A stretch of DNA of 64,000 nt from the NCBI RefSeq assembly GCF_000155675.2, contig NC_020911.1:1850501-1914500 (forward strand), read 5' to 3'. This document shows positions 8,710 to 17,284 of the stretch, piece after piece. Position 1 is the first letter of the stretch, and every line of letters begins with the position of its first letter. This DNA is from Octadecabacter antarcticus 307. Its GTDB lineage: Bacteria; Pseudomonadota; Alphaproteobacteria; Rhodobacterales; Rhodobacteraceae. A model generated the notes under the pieces. It did no database searches, was not told the DNA's origin, and saw nothing but the letters and a program-made list of their open reading frames with translations. The position numbers and the translations under genes are program-made.

Positions 8710-9666
8710 ATGAAGATAGCCACATCTGTACTGAACGTGGGAGACGGTTACAGCAAAGCAGAACTTGCTGAGTTATTCGACGAACCAAAATTGGCAAATG
8801 TGAGGGAAGGTTGGTTCCAAAGCGATGAGCAGGATTTCATCCCATTCTTTGTCACACTAAACAAAGAGAAGGCTGATCCTTCAGTAGCATACAACGACTA
8901 CTTTGAAGACGGTCTGTTCTTTTGGGAAAGCCAAGGCCTGAACACACTGGAATCCAAATGGGTCAAGAAATTCTCTGCTGCTGAGGTGACCCCACTACTG
9001 TTCGTTCGCGAAGTCGCCAAGGTTAAAAACAAGACACAAAAGTACATTTACGCCGGCAGGCTTGTAGCCCCACTCGTCGACGAAACGTCGAGCAAACCCG
9101 TAAAATTCACTTACCTTCCAACAGACTTACATAGCGATGTACCAGAACCACTCAGATCTTTAGTGGAGTGGGCACCTGGTCAAGAACGTCGCGGAGAGCT
9201 GAATGCGGACTTTGCAGCCAAGGTCGAACCGAAGAGGAAAAAGAGATCCAAGCAGCCTAATACAGCGGCAGGGACGGATGATGTCGTCGGCGGGGGTTAC
9301 CAACCGGGGCCAACTCCTGGTGAGAGGGAGTACACTGTTTCTGCGAAGGACCACGAAGACTGGTACGTCTACGTTTTGTTACTAAGCAACAACAAAGCAG
9401 CGAAAGTGGGTTTCTCCCACGAACCGAAATCTCGCCTGAAGGAATACAATCACGCCATCCTTCCTGAAATCACCGGTCTCTCTTGGCGCCTAGCCTTTAC
9501 ACATAGGGTTCAGAACGCCGAGACCGCCAAACGCGTCGAACAGTACGTTTTAGCCAAACACGCAGCATCTCAATTGCAGAGCAACGGTGAAGTGCTTCAA
9601 AACGTTGACATTACAGAACTGCAATTGGGCATCATAGGATGTGCAGAGGCGTTGAAGTTTAATTGA
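8710..9666 (+). CDS. DUF3427-like domain fused to a GIY-YIG/T5orf172-type nuclease
   Basis: 318 aa from the ATG at 8710, chosen because AAGGAAG lies at good spacing; a TTG at 8686 in the same frame is less likely. Residues about 1-165 resemble the DUF3427 domain usually found at the C-terminus of defence helicases (YFEDGLFFWESQG, LFVREVAK). A basic linker (PKRKKRSKQ) follows. Residues about 210-305 look like a GIY-YIG nuclease (WYVYVLLLSNN, AKVGFSHEPKSRLKEYN, catalytic-type Glu in RVEQYVLAKHAA). It follows the truncated helicase by 70 bp and may be a restriction-type nuclease. The activity is inferred. Confidence 0.7.
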   Translation: MKIATSVLNVGDGYSKAELAELFDEPKLANVREGWFQSDEQDFIPFFVTLNKEKADPSVAYNDYFEDGLFFWESQGLNTLESKWVKKFSAAEVTPLLFVREVAKVKNKTQKYIYAGRLVAPLVDETSSKPVKFTYLPTDLHSDVPEPLRSLVEWAPGQERRGELNADFAAKVEPKRKKRSKQPNTAAGTDDVVGGGYQPGPTPGEREYTVSAKDHEDWYVYVLLLSNNKAAKVGFSHEPKSRLKEYNHAILPEITGLSWRLAFTHRVQNAETAKRVEQYVLAKHAASQLQSNGEVLQNVDITELQLGIIGCAEALKFN

Positions 9667-9847
9667 ACCTCGTCTCAATGTCGGAAGTTTCCGAAGTGCC
9701 GACTTAGGCTTTGTCATCGTTGGCCGACGCAAAAGAGCATGCTGTTCATTCAGCCCTCAACATAATGGATGTCATCGACCCAAAACTACGGCATCCGACC
9801 GGCGGTGCGATCGAAATGACAGCACCAATGCAATTGCGTTTACGGCT
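9667..9847 (+). other. Intergenic stretch between the nuclease gene and the ggt remnant
   Basis: No gene is recognised. An inverted pair around 9678-9705 (CGGAAGTTTCC, then GTGCCGACTT) is weak and not a clear terminator. Confidence 0.4.
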
Positions 9848-10203
9848 TCATTCTCCAAGCGCAATGCCCTCGCGACGAGGGTCCGCGCCACCTTTAAGTT
9901 GCTGACCGATGGAAATCGCGTGCAGACCTGAGTTCAATCCACGGGTGTTTACCTCAAACCCAAGCAGGGTTAGTTGTTCCGCGAGACCTTCGGCACTTGT
10001 CCCTTCTTCTAAATCGTAGGTGCCAAAGCGGTTCACTAGATGTGGCATAGAGACAGCCTGCTGCACATCCATGCCCCAATCTAGATGGGCGATAATTGCT
10101 TGCGCAACGTATCCGATAATACGGCTACCGCCCGGGCTGCCGATAACAAGAACGGGCGCACCATCTTCCATGACAATCGTTGGCGCCATTGAAGACCTTG
10201 GAC
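9848..10203 (-). pseudogene. ggt: Gamma-glutamyltransferase C-terminal remnant
   Basis: About 113 recognisable residues of the small subunit: MAPTIVMEDGAPVLVIGSPG, then GGSRIIGYVAQAI, NRFGTYDLEEG, and the canonical end GGADPRREGIALGE. The normal protein is about 550-600 aa. The large subunit, the autoprocessing Thr and the rest of the small subunit are gone. The frame is cut off exactly where the IS6 copy begins at 10204, so loss was by IS6-linked deletion or replicon fusion. Confidence 0.88.
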
Positions 10204-11021
10204 GGCACTGTCAGAGCAAAATCGGTTGAGGCGGGCAGGTTGAGCAATTAGCGTTTCGAGATGACAAAACACAGCCCTTTTCGCTACTTCAAGACGAGCC
10301 CCGAGATCATCCGTCTGGCCGTGATGATGTATGTCCGTTTCCCGTTATCGCTTCGGAATGTGGAGGATCTGTTGCACGAACGCGGGATCGATATCAGCTA
10401 TGAGACGGTTCGATTTTGGTGGAATAGATTTGGCCCGCTGTTTGCCGCTGAGATCCGCAAGAAAAGGGTCAGCCAGATGCGCGCATATTCAAATTGGCAG
10501 TGGCACTTGGATGAGGTGTTCGTGAAGATCAACGGCGAGACGCACTATCTTTGGTGGGCTGTGGATCACGAAGGGGAAGTCCTGGAAAGCTTTGTCACTA
10601 AGCGCCGTGATCGCAAAGCAGGCTTCAAATTCCTCAGGAAAACCATGAAACGCCATGGTAGCGCAGATGTCTTCGTTACCGACAAGCTACGTTCCTACGG
10701 CGCGGCGATGAAGGTGATTGGCAATGTGGACAAACAGGAAACCGGCCGCTGGCTCAACAATCGAGCCGAGAATTCACACCAGCCATTTAGGCGAAGAGAG
10801 CGAGCCATGCTTCGATTTAGGCGGATACGAAGTTTGCAGAAATTCGTATTCGTCCACGCTTCTGTTCACAACCATTTCAACCAAGAGCGCCATCTCTACA
10901 ACCGATCAAATTTCAAGCTGAACCGCGCTGCTGCTCTTACCGAGTGGCGCAGTCTTGGCGTATCCTAACGGATCGATATTGCTGGAAAAATGAGACTGGC
11001 TCGCTTTTGTCTGACAGTACC
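10204..11021 (+). mobile_element. IS6-family insertion sequence, copy 1
   Basis: 818 bp between the inverted ends GGCACTGTCAGAGCAAAA (left) and CTGACAGTACC (right). It is nearly identical to the copies at 29086-29903 and 34745-35565. No 8-bp target duplication is seen. It joins a truncated ggt (left) to a truncated IS30 (right), as expected when IS6 cointegrates resolve by recombination between copies. Confidence 0.88.
10261..10968 (+). CDS. IS6-family transposase
   Basis: 235 aa DDE transposase. The N-terminal HTH (LSLRNVEDLLHERGIDISYE) and the DDE motif are visible: WHLDEVFVKING (first Asp), FVTDKLRSYGAA (second Asp), and Glu in RAENSHQPFRRRE. IS6 enzymes work by copy-in replicative transposition and make cointegrates. 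It differs from the copies at 29143 and 34802 by a handful of residues (for example YLWWAVD versus YLWRAVD). Confidence 0.95.
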   Translation: MTKHSPFRYFKTSPEIIRLAVMMYVRFPLSLRNVEDLLHERGIDISYETVRFWWNRFGPLFAAEIRKKRVSQMRAYSNWQWHLDEVFVKINGETHYLWWAVDHEGEVLESFVTKRRDRKAGFKFLRKTMKRHGSADVFVTDKLRSYGAAMKVIGNVDKQETGRWLNNRAENSHQPFRRRERAMLRFRRIRSLQKFVFVHASVHNHFNQERHLYNRSNFKLNRAAALTEWRSLGVS

Positions 11022-11023
11022 AG

Positions 11024-12175
11024 TATCGTCGCAGGATTTACTATTCAGCTGAGCAGCGGGCTGAGATCTGGGATCGTTGGCAACGTGGCGAGTCGATGAG
11101 GTCTATTGGGCGGGTGTTCGATCGCCAATCATCCTCAGTCTTTTCAGTTATCTCACCAACTGGCGGGATACGTCCGCTGGATCGCAAGCGCGGACACGTT
11201 GCATTGAGCCTTTCTGAGCGTGAAGAGATATCTCGCGGGCTGAGCACCAAGCAGTCTCTGCGCGCAATTGCGCTTCAGTTGCGGCGTGCGCCCTCGACGA
11301 TCAGCAGGGAGGTTCGGCGCAATGGTGGACTGACTGGCTATCGTGCGACGGCGTCTGATCAGGCCGCTTGGGATCGCGCTCTGCGTCCCAAGTTGTGCAA
11401 GCTGGCTTGTCACCCAACATTGGCGCGCGCAGTATCAGCTAAGCTGCGGCGCAAGTGGTCACCAGAGCAGGTTGCCGGTTGGGTCAAACGAGCGTTCCCG
11501 GGGGAGGCATGCAAACAGGTGTCACACGAAACGATCTATCGTAGCCTCTATATACAGGCGCGCGGTGTCCTCAAAAAGGAGCTGCTGGCCTTGCGCGCAA
11601 AACGCACCGTCAGGCGCTCCAAGCACGCCAGCCAGAAGCGCAACGGCAATGGTCAGATTAAAGATGCTGTGTCCATCAGCGAAAGGCCAGCATCCGTCGA
11701 GGATCAAGCCGTTCCGGGGCACTGGGAAGGCGACTTGATTGGCGGAACGAAGAACAGTTATGTCGCGACCCTTGTTGAGCGACATTCGCGGTATGTGATG
11801 TTGGTGAAAGTCGCGAACAAGGACACCGAGAGTGTTGTTACGGCGTTGATCAAATCGGCTCAGAAGCTTCCCCGCGAGCTTTACAAATCCTTGACGTGGG
11901 ATCGTGGAAAAGAGCTCGCAGATCATCCGCGCTTCACACTGGCAACTGATGTTGATGTCTACTTTTGCGGCCCGCAATCACCGTGGCAACGCGGATCAAA
12001 TGAAAATACCAACCGGCTTTTGAGGCAGTATTTGCCAAGAGGCACCGACTTATCCGTCCATTCCCAAGCAAAACTCAGCGCAATCGCAAGGCAACTTAAC
12101 GAACGCCCCCGCAAGACCTTGCAATATCAAACGCCAGCACAGAAGTTCGCTGAGTGTGTTGCGTCGACCGGTTGA
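11024..12175 (+). pseudogene. IS30-family transposase, start codon removed by IS6
   Basis: The frame remains open upstream of the first ATG (11096) and reads RRRIYYSAEQRAEIW, the usual IS30 N-terminus, until the IS6 border at 11021. So only the very start seems lost. An HTH_38 domain (LSLSEREEISRGLS, RRAPSTISREVRRN) and an integrase core are present: HWEGDLIGG (Asp), LTWDRGKELADH (Asp), and Glu in SNENTNRLLRQYLPRG. With the initiation region and left end gone it is probably not mobile, although the ATG at 11096 could give a shortened protein. Confidence 0.82.
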
Positions 12176-12379
12176 GATCGCCACCGTTTGCGTAGTGTAT
12201 CCGATGCTTCAAACCTGGCCATGAATGAGTAGGCCTCAAACGGCCCCCATCCATCAACTGCAAGTCTCATAAGTTAGCCACACCTAGTGTCCCACCTGTT
12301 ATATGCAGACTTTTTAAGTTCTTTCAGAAAGTCATCAGACGCATTAGGCATCACTATCTTCGAAGGTCTGGAGCATGTC
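12176..12379 (+). other. Region between the IS30 remnant and yaeQ
   Basis: It should contain the right end of the IS30 element, whose partner end is lost, and the yaeQ promoter. I could not fix the IS border without a reference. No gene is seen. Confidence 0.4.
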
Positions 12380-12925
12380 ATGGCGCAAAAAGCTACTATA
12401 TACAAAGTTGAACTTTCCGTCTGCGATATGGATCGCCATTATTATGAAACCCATAAACTGACTGTTGCGAAGCATCCCTCAGAGACAGATGAACGGCTTA
12501 TGGTGCGCGTTCTCGCCTTTGCCCTGAATGCCCATGAAAATTTGGAGATGACCAAAGGGCTTTCAACAGATGATGAGCCAGACATTTGGCAGAAAAGCTT
12601 AAGTGGCGAGCTGGAACTGTGGGTGGCGTTGGGCTTGCCGAGCGAGAAGGTTGTGCGTCAGTCTTGTGGCAAATCGAATAAAGTGATCGTCTATAGCTAT
12701 GGCGGTAGAACCGCAGAAATGTGGTGGGACAAAATCAAAACCAAAACCACCCGTTTTGACACTCTGCGGGTCATGAATTTCTCGGAAAAAGATACCTGTG
12801 ATCTGGGTGAACTGGCCTGTCGCTCAATGAAATTACAGGTGAATATTCAGGATGGCGAAGTCATGGTCAGCGTCGATGAGACCATCGTCTACGTGACCCC
12901 GATTGAGTGGAAAAGTGCTGGATAG
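12380..12925 (+). CDS. yaeQ: YaeQ family protein
   Basis: 181 aa from the ATG at 12380, where the standard YaeQ start MAQKATIYKVELSVCDMDR begins; the in-frame start at 12287 would add a non-conserved tail. Recognisable signatures are HKLTVAKHPSETDERLMVR and DEPDIWQKSLSGELELWVALG. YaeQ has a PD-(D/E)XK-nuclease-like fold and an uncertain role, first linked to suppression of rfaH loss in E. coli. It precedes the exonuclease gene by 12 bp and is probably co-transcribed with it. Confidence 0.9.
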   Translation: MAQKATIYKVELSVCDMDRHYYETHKLTVAKHPSETDERLMVRVLAFALNAHENLEMTKGLSTDDEPDIWQKSLSGELELWVALGLPSEKVVRQSCGKSNKVIVYSYGGRTAEMWWDKIKTKTTRFDTLRVMNFSEKDTCDLGELACRSMKLQVNIQDGEVMVSVDETIVYVTPIEWKSAG

Positions 12926-12937
12926 GCCGCTGATGAC

Positions 12938-13549
12938 GTGTTGAACAAATTTGGACACCTCACGACGCTACCAGATGGCCCATTTCGTTTCATTGCGTTG
13001 GACGTAGAAACAGCGGGCAAAACGAACGGCGGAATATGCCAGATCGGGCTTTGTTTTGTCAGCGAGACAGGGGCTGTGCAGACCTATTCGGTCTTTATCG
13101 ATCCCGAGGAACCATTTGAGCCGTTCAATACTGAACTTCACGGGATTTCGGCTGATACTGTGGCGGGCGCGGGGACATTTCCAACGGTCTATGGCGCTTT
13201 GTTTGACCTTCTGAACGCGCATTCCCTCGTGCAGCACAGCACGTTTGATGAAAAGGCACTTACATCTGCTTGCGCGCGCTACGACTTGCCAATGATCACC
13301 TCACATTGGACCAACAGCGTTTCAGTTGCCCGTCATGCATGGCCCGAGTTGAAGGGTGCAGGGGGGCACGGCCTCGCGAACCTCAAAAAGCACCTTGGGC
13401 TTGAGTTTCATCACCATGACGCAGGCGAGGATGCACGTGCGGCGGCCACGGTTGTTTTGAAGGCAGAGGATATTTTAGGCACAGCATTGTCTCACCTCAA
13501 GATCAATCGCCAATTGGCGTTTCAGTTTGAAGATCGCTCAGAGGATTAG
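12938..13549 (+). CDS. DEDDh-type 3'-5' exonuclease (DnaQ-like)
   Basis: 203 aa from a GTG start. ExoI (FIALDVETAG) gives the Asp/Glu pair, ExoII-type Asp is in LVQHSTFDEKAL, and ExoIII HHHDAGEDARAAA supplies His and Asp. Between them lie PFNTELHGISADTV and GGHGLANLKKHLGLEF, as in stand-alone DnaQ-like exonucleases. It would trim DNA or RNA 3' ends in the cytoplasm. The gene appears complete and closely follows yaeQ. Confidence 0.9.
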   Translation: MLNKFGHLTTLPDGPFRFIALDVETAGKTNGGICQIGLCFVSETGAVQTYSVFIDPEEPFEPFNTELHGISADTVAGAGTFPTVYGALFDLLNAHSLVQHSTFDEKALTSACARYDLPMITSHWTNSVSVARHAWPELKGAGGHGLANLKKHLGLEFHHHDAGEDARAAATVVLKAEDILGTALSHLKINRQLAFQFEDRSED

Positions 13550-13877
13550 GCGCGGATGGTCGGATTGGCAAAACTGCACCGCAGCAGCCAGGTAGATCGT
13601 TCAAGGGCGACTTGGGCTGTTTGTAGCTGTCGACTGCGCTTGTTAGCGAAACATTGACCATCGGTGTCTTGACGCCCTCAAATCCATGAAATATGCGTTC
13701 TTTTGTCGAGCGGGTGTTGTGTAATGGTTAAGACCCCAGTTTTCCAAACAAGTGTTCTGAGTTTCGTACAGTATCACTGAGTACCTTACTGTTTCTTTTT
13801 GTTGACTTTTATTTTGCATTGAGTTGCATGGGGTAGCGCAGAGTAGCGTGGCGTTACCTACAAAAGGCCGACAGAAT
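13550..13877 (+). other. Integrase upstream region with tRNA-like sequence
   Basis: No protein gene is seen. From about 13658 the sequence matches the region in front of the second integrase (from about 49339), and it contains the tRNA-Gly-like sequence described separately. A TTGACT box at about 13801 and AT-rich DNA lie between that sequence and the integrase start, a possible int promoter. Confidence 0.6.
13710..13775 (+). other. tRNA-Gly(TCC)-like sequence, degenerate; probable attachment-site relic
   Basis: GCGGGTG, a D-arm-like GTAATGGTTAAGAC and an anticodon-loop-like TTTTCCAAAC resemble the 5' two thirds of a tRNA-Gly with anticodon TCC. The T-arm-like part (GAGTTTCGTACAG) does not form a normal T-stem, and no CACCCGC acceptor complement follows. 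It is therefore not a working tRNA. The same sequence stands at 49394-49460 at the same distance from the second integrase. Confidence 0.5.
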
Positions 13878-14966
13878 ATGCCAAAGCTTACAGAGACGTT
13901 TTCTAACAAATTGCCGCATGCGAAAGCAGGGACGGACAAGTACTGGGATGCGGAGATCAAAGGGCTGGTGCTCTTTGTGGGAAAGCGCTCAAAGACCTGG
14001 TACTTTCAGAAGGACGTTGGCGGCCAGACCAAGCGTATTCTGATTGGCCGGTTCCCCATCATCTCAGCACAAGCCGCACGGCAAACGGCGCTTGGGTTTG
14101 CCTTGGAGATGGGCCGTGGGGCAGGGAAGGCGGCCCAGATTGGCGCGCCCACGTTAGAGGCCGCGATGGAGGGCTATCTTGCACGCCCTAAGCTTCGCTC
14201 AGAGACCAACAAGATCGGCATGCGCGCGCAGCTTTCGCTTCATCTGAAAGACTGGATGCGCTTGCCGCTCGACGAGATTAGCAAGGGGATGATGGTGCGT
14301 CGGCACCAAGCGATGTCCGGATCGCCGTCAGCTGCCAATCATGTGCTGCGCAGCTTTCGGGCAATCTACAACCACGCCCGCCGGACTTGCGATCTGGCAG
14401 AATGCCCGACAATGGCGATCGAGTGGTTTGAAGACAAACCGGACGGGCGGATCATTGAGAACCTGAGGCATTGGCGGAAGACGATTGATGATCTCCCCAA
14501 CCCGATCCATCGTGTATTCTACGAGCTTCTATTGTTTACCGGCCTTCGCAAAACTGAAGTGTTCACCTTGAAGTGGGATCAAATACACGAAGACCGGATC
14601 CATCTGCCAATGACAAAAAATGGCCGGAGTTTTGACCTTCCGATCTTGCAGCTGCACCATGAGATCCTGGCACCGCTTCGCCCTCTGAGCAGGGACTGGG
14701 TGTTTCCATCGCCAAAATCAGAGACGGGTCACATCACGAGGCCGGAGAGGCTCAAGTATAATCCGCATATGCATCGCCGGACCTTCGCGACCGTGGCGAT
14801 GGAAGCAGGAGTGCTGGAGGAGATTGTAGGCCGGCTCCTGAATCACACGCCGCTTTCTATTACGGGTCAAAGGTATGTCAAACCATCGCTTGATGCCCTC
14901 AGACCATCTATGCAATCAGTTTGTGATGAATTGTCTCGTCGAATGGAAACGCCAGTGAAAGGCTAA
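13878..14966 (+). CDS. Tyrosine recombinase/phage-type integrase, copy 1
   Basis: 362 aa starting at MPKLTETF; the longer upstream frame is untranslated leader. It has an N-terminal DUF4102-like arm-binding domain (DAEIKGLVLFVGKRSK, FPIISAQAARQTALGF), a SAM-like core-binding domain and a catalytic domain. The catalytic residues are Arg in GLRKTEVFTLKW, the HRR box in HMHRRTFATVAME, His in LLNHTPLSITGQRY, and the nucleophilic Tyr in GQRY. It is nearly identical to the copy at 49562-50638. It heads an integrative element with excisionase-like and DUF3987 genes downstream. Confidence 0.93.
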   Translation: MPKLTETFSNKLPHAKAGTDKYWDAEIKGLVLFVGKRSKTWYFQKDVGGQTKRILIGRFPIISAQAARQTALGFALEMGRGAGKAAQIGAPTLEAAMEGYLARPKLRSETNKIGMRAQLSLHLKDWMRLPLDEISKGMMVRRHQAMSGSPSAANHVLRSFRAIYNHARRTCDLAECPTMAIEWFEDKPDGRIIENLRHWRKTIDDLPNPIHRVFYELLLFTGLRKTEVFTLKWDQIHEDRIHLPMTKNGRSFDLPILQLHHEILAPLRPLSRDWVFPSPKSETGHITRPERLKYNPHMHRRTFATVAMEAGVLEEIVGRLLNHTPLSITGQRYVKPSLDALRPSMQSVCDELSRRMETPVKG

Positions 14967-15045
14967 GAGTGAGCTGACTAGAGAAGAAGTCAGAACGACT
15001 TACCCGGGCAGGACTTGTTGTCCCACAGTGTTTGGAGGAACTACT

Positions 15046-16512
15046 ATGGACTACACAACTGTTCTTAATAACAAAAACCTAGCGACCTTTGGTAATGCGA
15101 TATTGCTAGGTTATGCGATCGACTTTCTAAACGACGACGTGGGGTTCGACGTCTCGCGTACCAAGCAATCGAGCGCGTCGCAGGACGGCCTAAGCTACTA
15201 CGAAATGTTGGATGCACTCCAAGCTGCGGACCTGCTAGACGATCATTTGCACAAGACCCTGACACCTGTGCTAAGTTCACTTGTTTCACTGCAGGATCGA
15301 GAGACGGTCATTCAAGGTCTGCACAAGAGTCAGGCAGGCTGGGCCAGAATGCAATTTGGGCATTTCAGCCTGTCTGAGCCGGTGCTGCACGAAGCTCAAT
15401 TGCTAGACGCCCTCGAGGAGATTGAAGCAGATGCAGTTCGAGAACCGATTTCGATGCTCGTTTCGTCAGATTGGCGTACCAGGTTGCGTAGTTTTGTGTT
15501 CTCGCAGCTTGTTGCAAAAGCTCTGTCAGACCTGCGGATCAGCGCTGCTGAATACAAGCTGATCGGGCTTGAAGGGCTGGCGTTGCGCCGTCTGCAGTCC
15601 AAGCCGCAAAAGTGGAACGATTGGAACAGTCCGAGGGCGCGTGACGTCAGACAGCAAAATGGTTTTGAGAATGAGTTTTTGCAGCGAGCGAACAGGCACA
15701 TCCTGCCACCTGTGTTGAGATTGATGTCGGATCCAGCAGCGTCAGAAAGCAACGTGGATTTGGCGTATTGGGTGACGCTGAATTGGGATGCTATGACCCA
15801 ACAGGAAATTCCGATAAATATGACGCTTTCCGAGCTCGGCGGTGAGATCCACGAGCGTGCCCACCCTGAGTATCAAAGGTCGCTCCAGCTATTTGAAAGC
15901 TATGGAGCTTTGTCGCATGGCAATTTTGAAGTGACGGGGGATCCACGCAACTTTCTGATGTTTGCATGGGAGCAGATTGGACTGATTGCGATCAAAAGAG
16001 GATGGGCACTCTGTTTTGCCCTGGATGGGTTAAACGATCAAATCGTGGGTTGGGTAAATCCCACGTGCTTTGAAAGCTTTGCGTTGGAAAATTCGCTACA
16101 GCCGCCAAATATTTTGAATGTCATGAGACTTGGAGATCTTGGCAGGTACATTTCGAAAATAAGCGGCGCAGATCGCCTCCAGTTTATCATCACCAGTGAC
16201 CTAGCTGACTTTAGAGATGCGCAAGACGCATCGGCTTCTAGCAGTAAAATTCTACTGAGCCCGAGCCAAACCAAAAGTGCAGGTTTTACCATAACTGATG
16301 AACCTTTCGTAAAAGAGGGGTTGGCGATGTTGTTGTCAGGAGAAGCTACCTCAGCGCTTGCAGCGGCTAATCGATTGGTCGACTATTACGGGGAGATCTT
16401 AGAGCGAGATTGGAAACTGGGTTGTCAAGAAATCCGCACCCGAAGCATTGGGAAAACTCATGCGCGACTTCAGAAGAAAATTTCTGACAGGAGAAAAAAG
16501 CGTTCAAAATAA
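15046..16512 (+). CDS. Unknown protein, 488 aa, carried on the integrative element
   Basis: Start at the ATG 15046, which has TTGGAGG upstream. The protein is soluble and largely helical, with no signal peptide or membrane segment. The C-terminus is strongly basic (KKISDRRKKRSK). I do not recognise a domain. Blocks such as HPEYQRSLQLFESYGALSHG and NFLMFAWEQIGLIAIKRGW look like a structured core. Its place between integrase and excisionase is where integrative elements often carry cargo or an accessory replication gene. Confidence 0.7.
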   Translation: MDYTTVLNNKNLATFGNAILLGYAIDFLNDDVGFDVSRTKQSSASQDGLSYYEMLDALQAADLLDDHLHKTLTPVLSSLVSLQDRETVIQGLHKSQAGWARMQFGHFSLSEPVLHEAQLLDALEEIEADAVREPISMLVSSDWRTRLRSFVFSQLVAKALSDLRISAAEYKLIGLEGLALRRLQSKPQKWNDWNSPRARDVRQQNGFENEFLQRANRHILPPVLRLMSDPAASESNVDLAYWVTLNWDAMTQQEIPINMTLSELGGEIHERAHPEYQRSLQLFESYGALSHGNFEVTGDPRNFLMFAWEQIGLIAIKRGWALCFALDGLNDQIVGWVNPTCFESFALENSLQPPNILNVMRLGDLGRYISKISGADRLQFIITSDLADFRDAQDASASSSKILLSPSQTKSAGFTITDEPFVKEGLAMLLSGEATSALAAANRLVDYYGEILERDWKLGCQEIRTRSIGKTHARLQKKISDRRKKRSK

Positions 16513-16544
16513 TGCATTTAGAAGAAAATGCCATAATTTGAAAA

Positions 16545-16578
16545 TTCGCTTTCCTCAAAAAGCGAACGAAAGCGAACG
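16545..16578 (+). repeat. Iteron-like AAAGCGAACG repeats upstream of the excisionase-like gene
   Basis: AAAGCGAACG occurs twice in perfect tandem (16559-16568 and 16569-16578), and its inverse TTCGCTTT stands at 16545-16552, forming an 8-bp hairpin with the first repeat. Tandem direct repeats just upstream of a small HTH gene suggest binding sites for excisionase, a regulator or a replication initiator. Confidence 0.6.
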
Positions 16579-16645
16579 TTCCCCAATGACGTGGGCAGCA
16601 CTCTTGTGAAACATGTAAGCACGCCACGTATTTAGGAGTGTTAAT

Positions 16646-16855
16646 ATGCAAGATGAGCTCAAAGACGATCGACTGCTCAACCGCCGTGAGGTTGCGGTTC
16701 ATTTCGGAGTCTCCCAACGCTACCTCGAAGTGTCAGCCGCAAAAGGGTGTGGTCCCCCGATGATCAAGTTTGGTCGCTGCGTACGCTACCGTGTTGGAGA
16801 TCTGCGTGAATGGATCAATGCGCACCGTGTTCAAAGCTATAAGCACTCGGCCTAG
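16646..16855 (+). CDS. AlpA/excisionase-like HTH protein
   Basis: 69 aa with an HTH_17-type winged helix (LLNRREVAVHFGVSQRYLE) followed by the wing CGPPMIKFGRCVRYRVGDLR and EWI, the normal end of AlpA/Xis-type proteins. TAGGAGTG stands at good spacing before the ATG. It probably controls excision or transcription of the element. It is a paralogue of the HTH protein at 62968-63171. Confidence 0.88.
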   Translation: MQDELKDDRLLNRREVAVHFGVSQRYLEVSAAKGCGPPMIKFGRCVRYRVGDLREWINAHRVQSYKHSA

Positions 16856-16998
16856 TTAATGCTTAACGGCAGCAAAACGTCGATGGTGACCTTGGCTTAG
16901 AGACACTGGCCTGCAGACCAGCAGCTTCCTCTCTTCATCAAAATTGAAACAGACATCAATGCAAACCTCTTAGGTTTTGCAAATGGGAGAACTATTCC

Positions 16999-17187
16999 GT
17001 GAATGATACCATGATTGAACCAACGCTAATTTTCGGTGAATTGCGTGAAGCCCAACCAATCCCTTGGAACGCACTTGGTCCGTTAGAGCTGATAATTGGC
17101 AGAATTGGTCTTCGTGCGGTGCGCTGTCGCCGCGCTGACCTTGATGCTTGGATCGAAGCGAACCTGGTGAACGCTGCTGGCATCTAA
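16999..17187 (+). CDS. Small degenerate HTH_17-like protein
   Basis: 62 aa from a GTG start preceded by GGGAGAAC. The C-terminal half (GRIGLRAVRCRRADLDAWIE) matches the wing and last helix of AlpA/excisionase proteins, while the HTH half is weak. It sits between the first HTH gene and the DUF3987 gene, so a regulatory or excision role is plausible. It could also be a decaying duplicate. Confidence 0.5.
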   Translation: MNDTMIEPTLIFGELREAQPIPWNALGPLELIIGRIGLRAVRCRRADLDAWIEANLVNAAGI

Positions 17188-17284
17188 TCTCTTCCGGCCA
17201 GTTTCGCCCTGAGGCAAGCCAGAACATACACAAATAGTTTCATTGAAAATAATGTCAGTTTCCCGACTGGCAAATGGAGATCCT

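Noticed and set aside
13710..13790. A functional tRNA-Gly gene
   Set aside because: T-stem and acceptor stem cannot form; only the 5' part resembles a tRNA.
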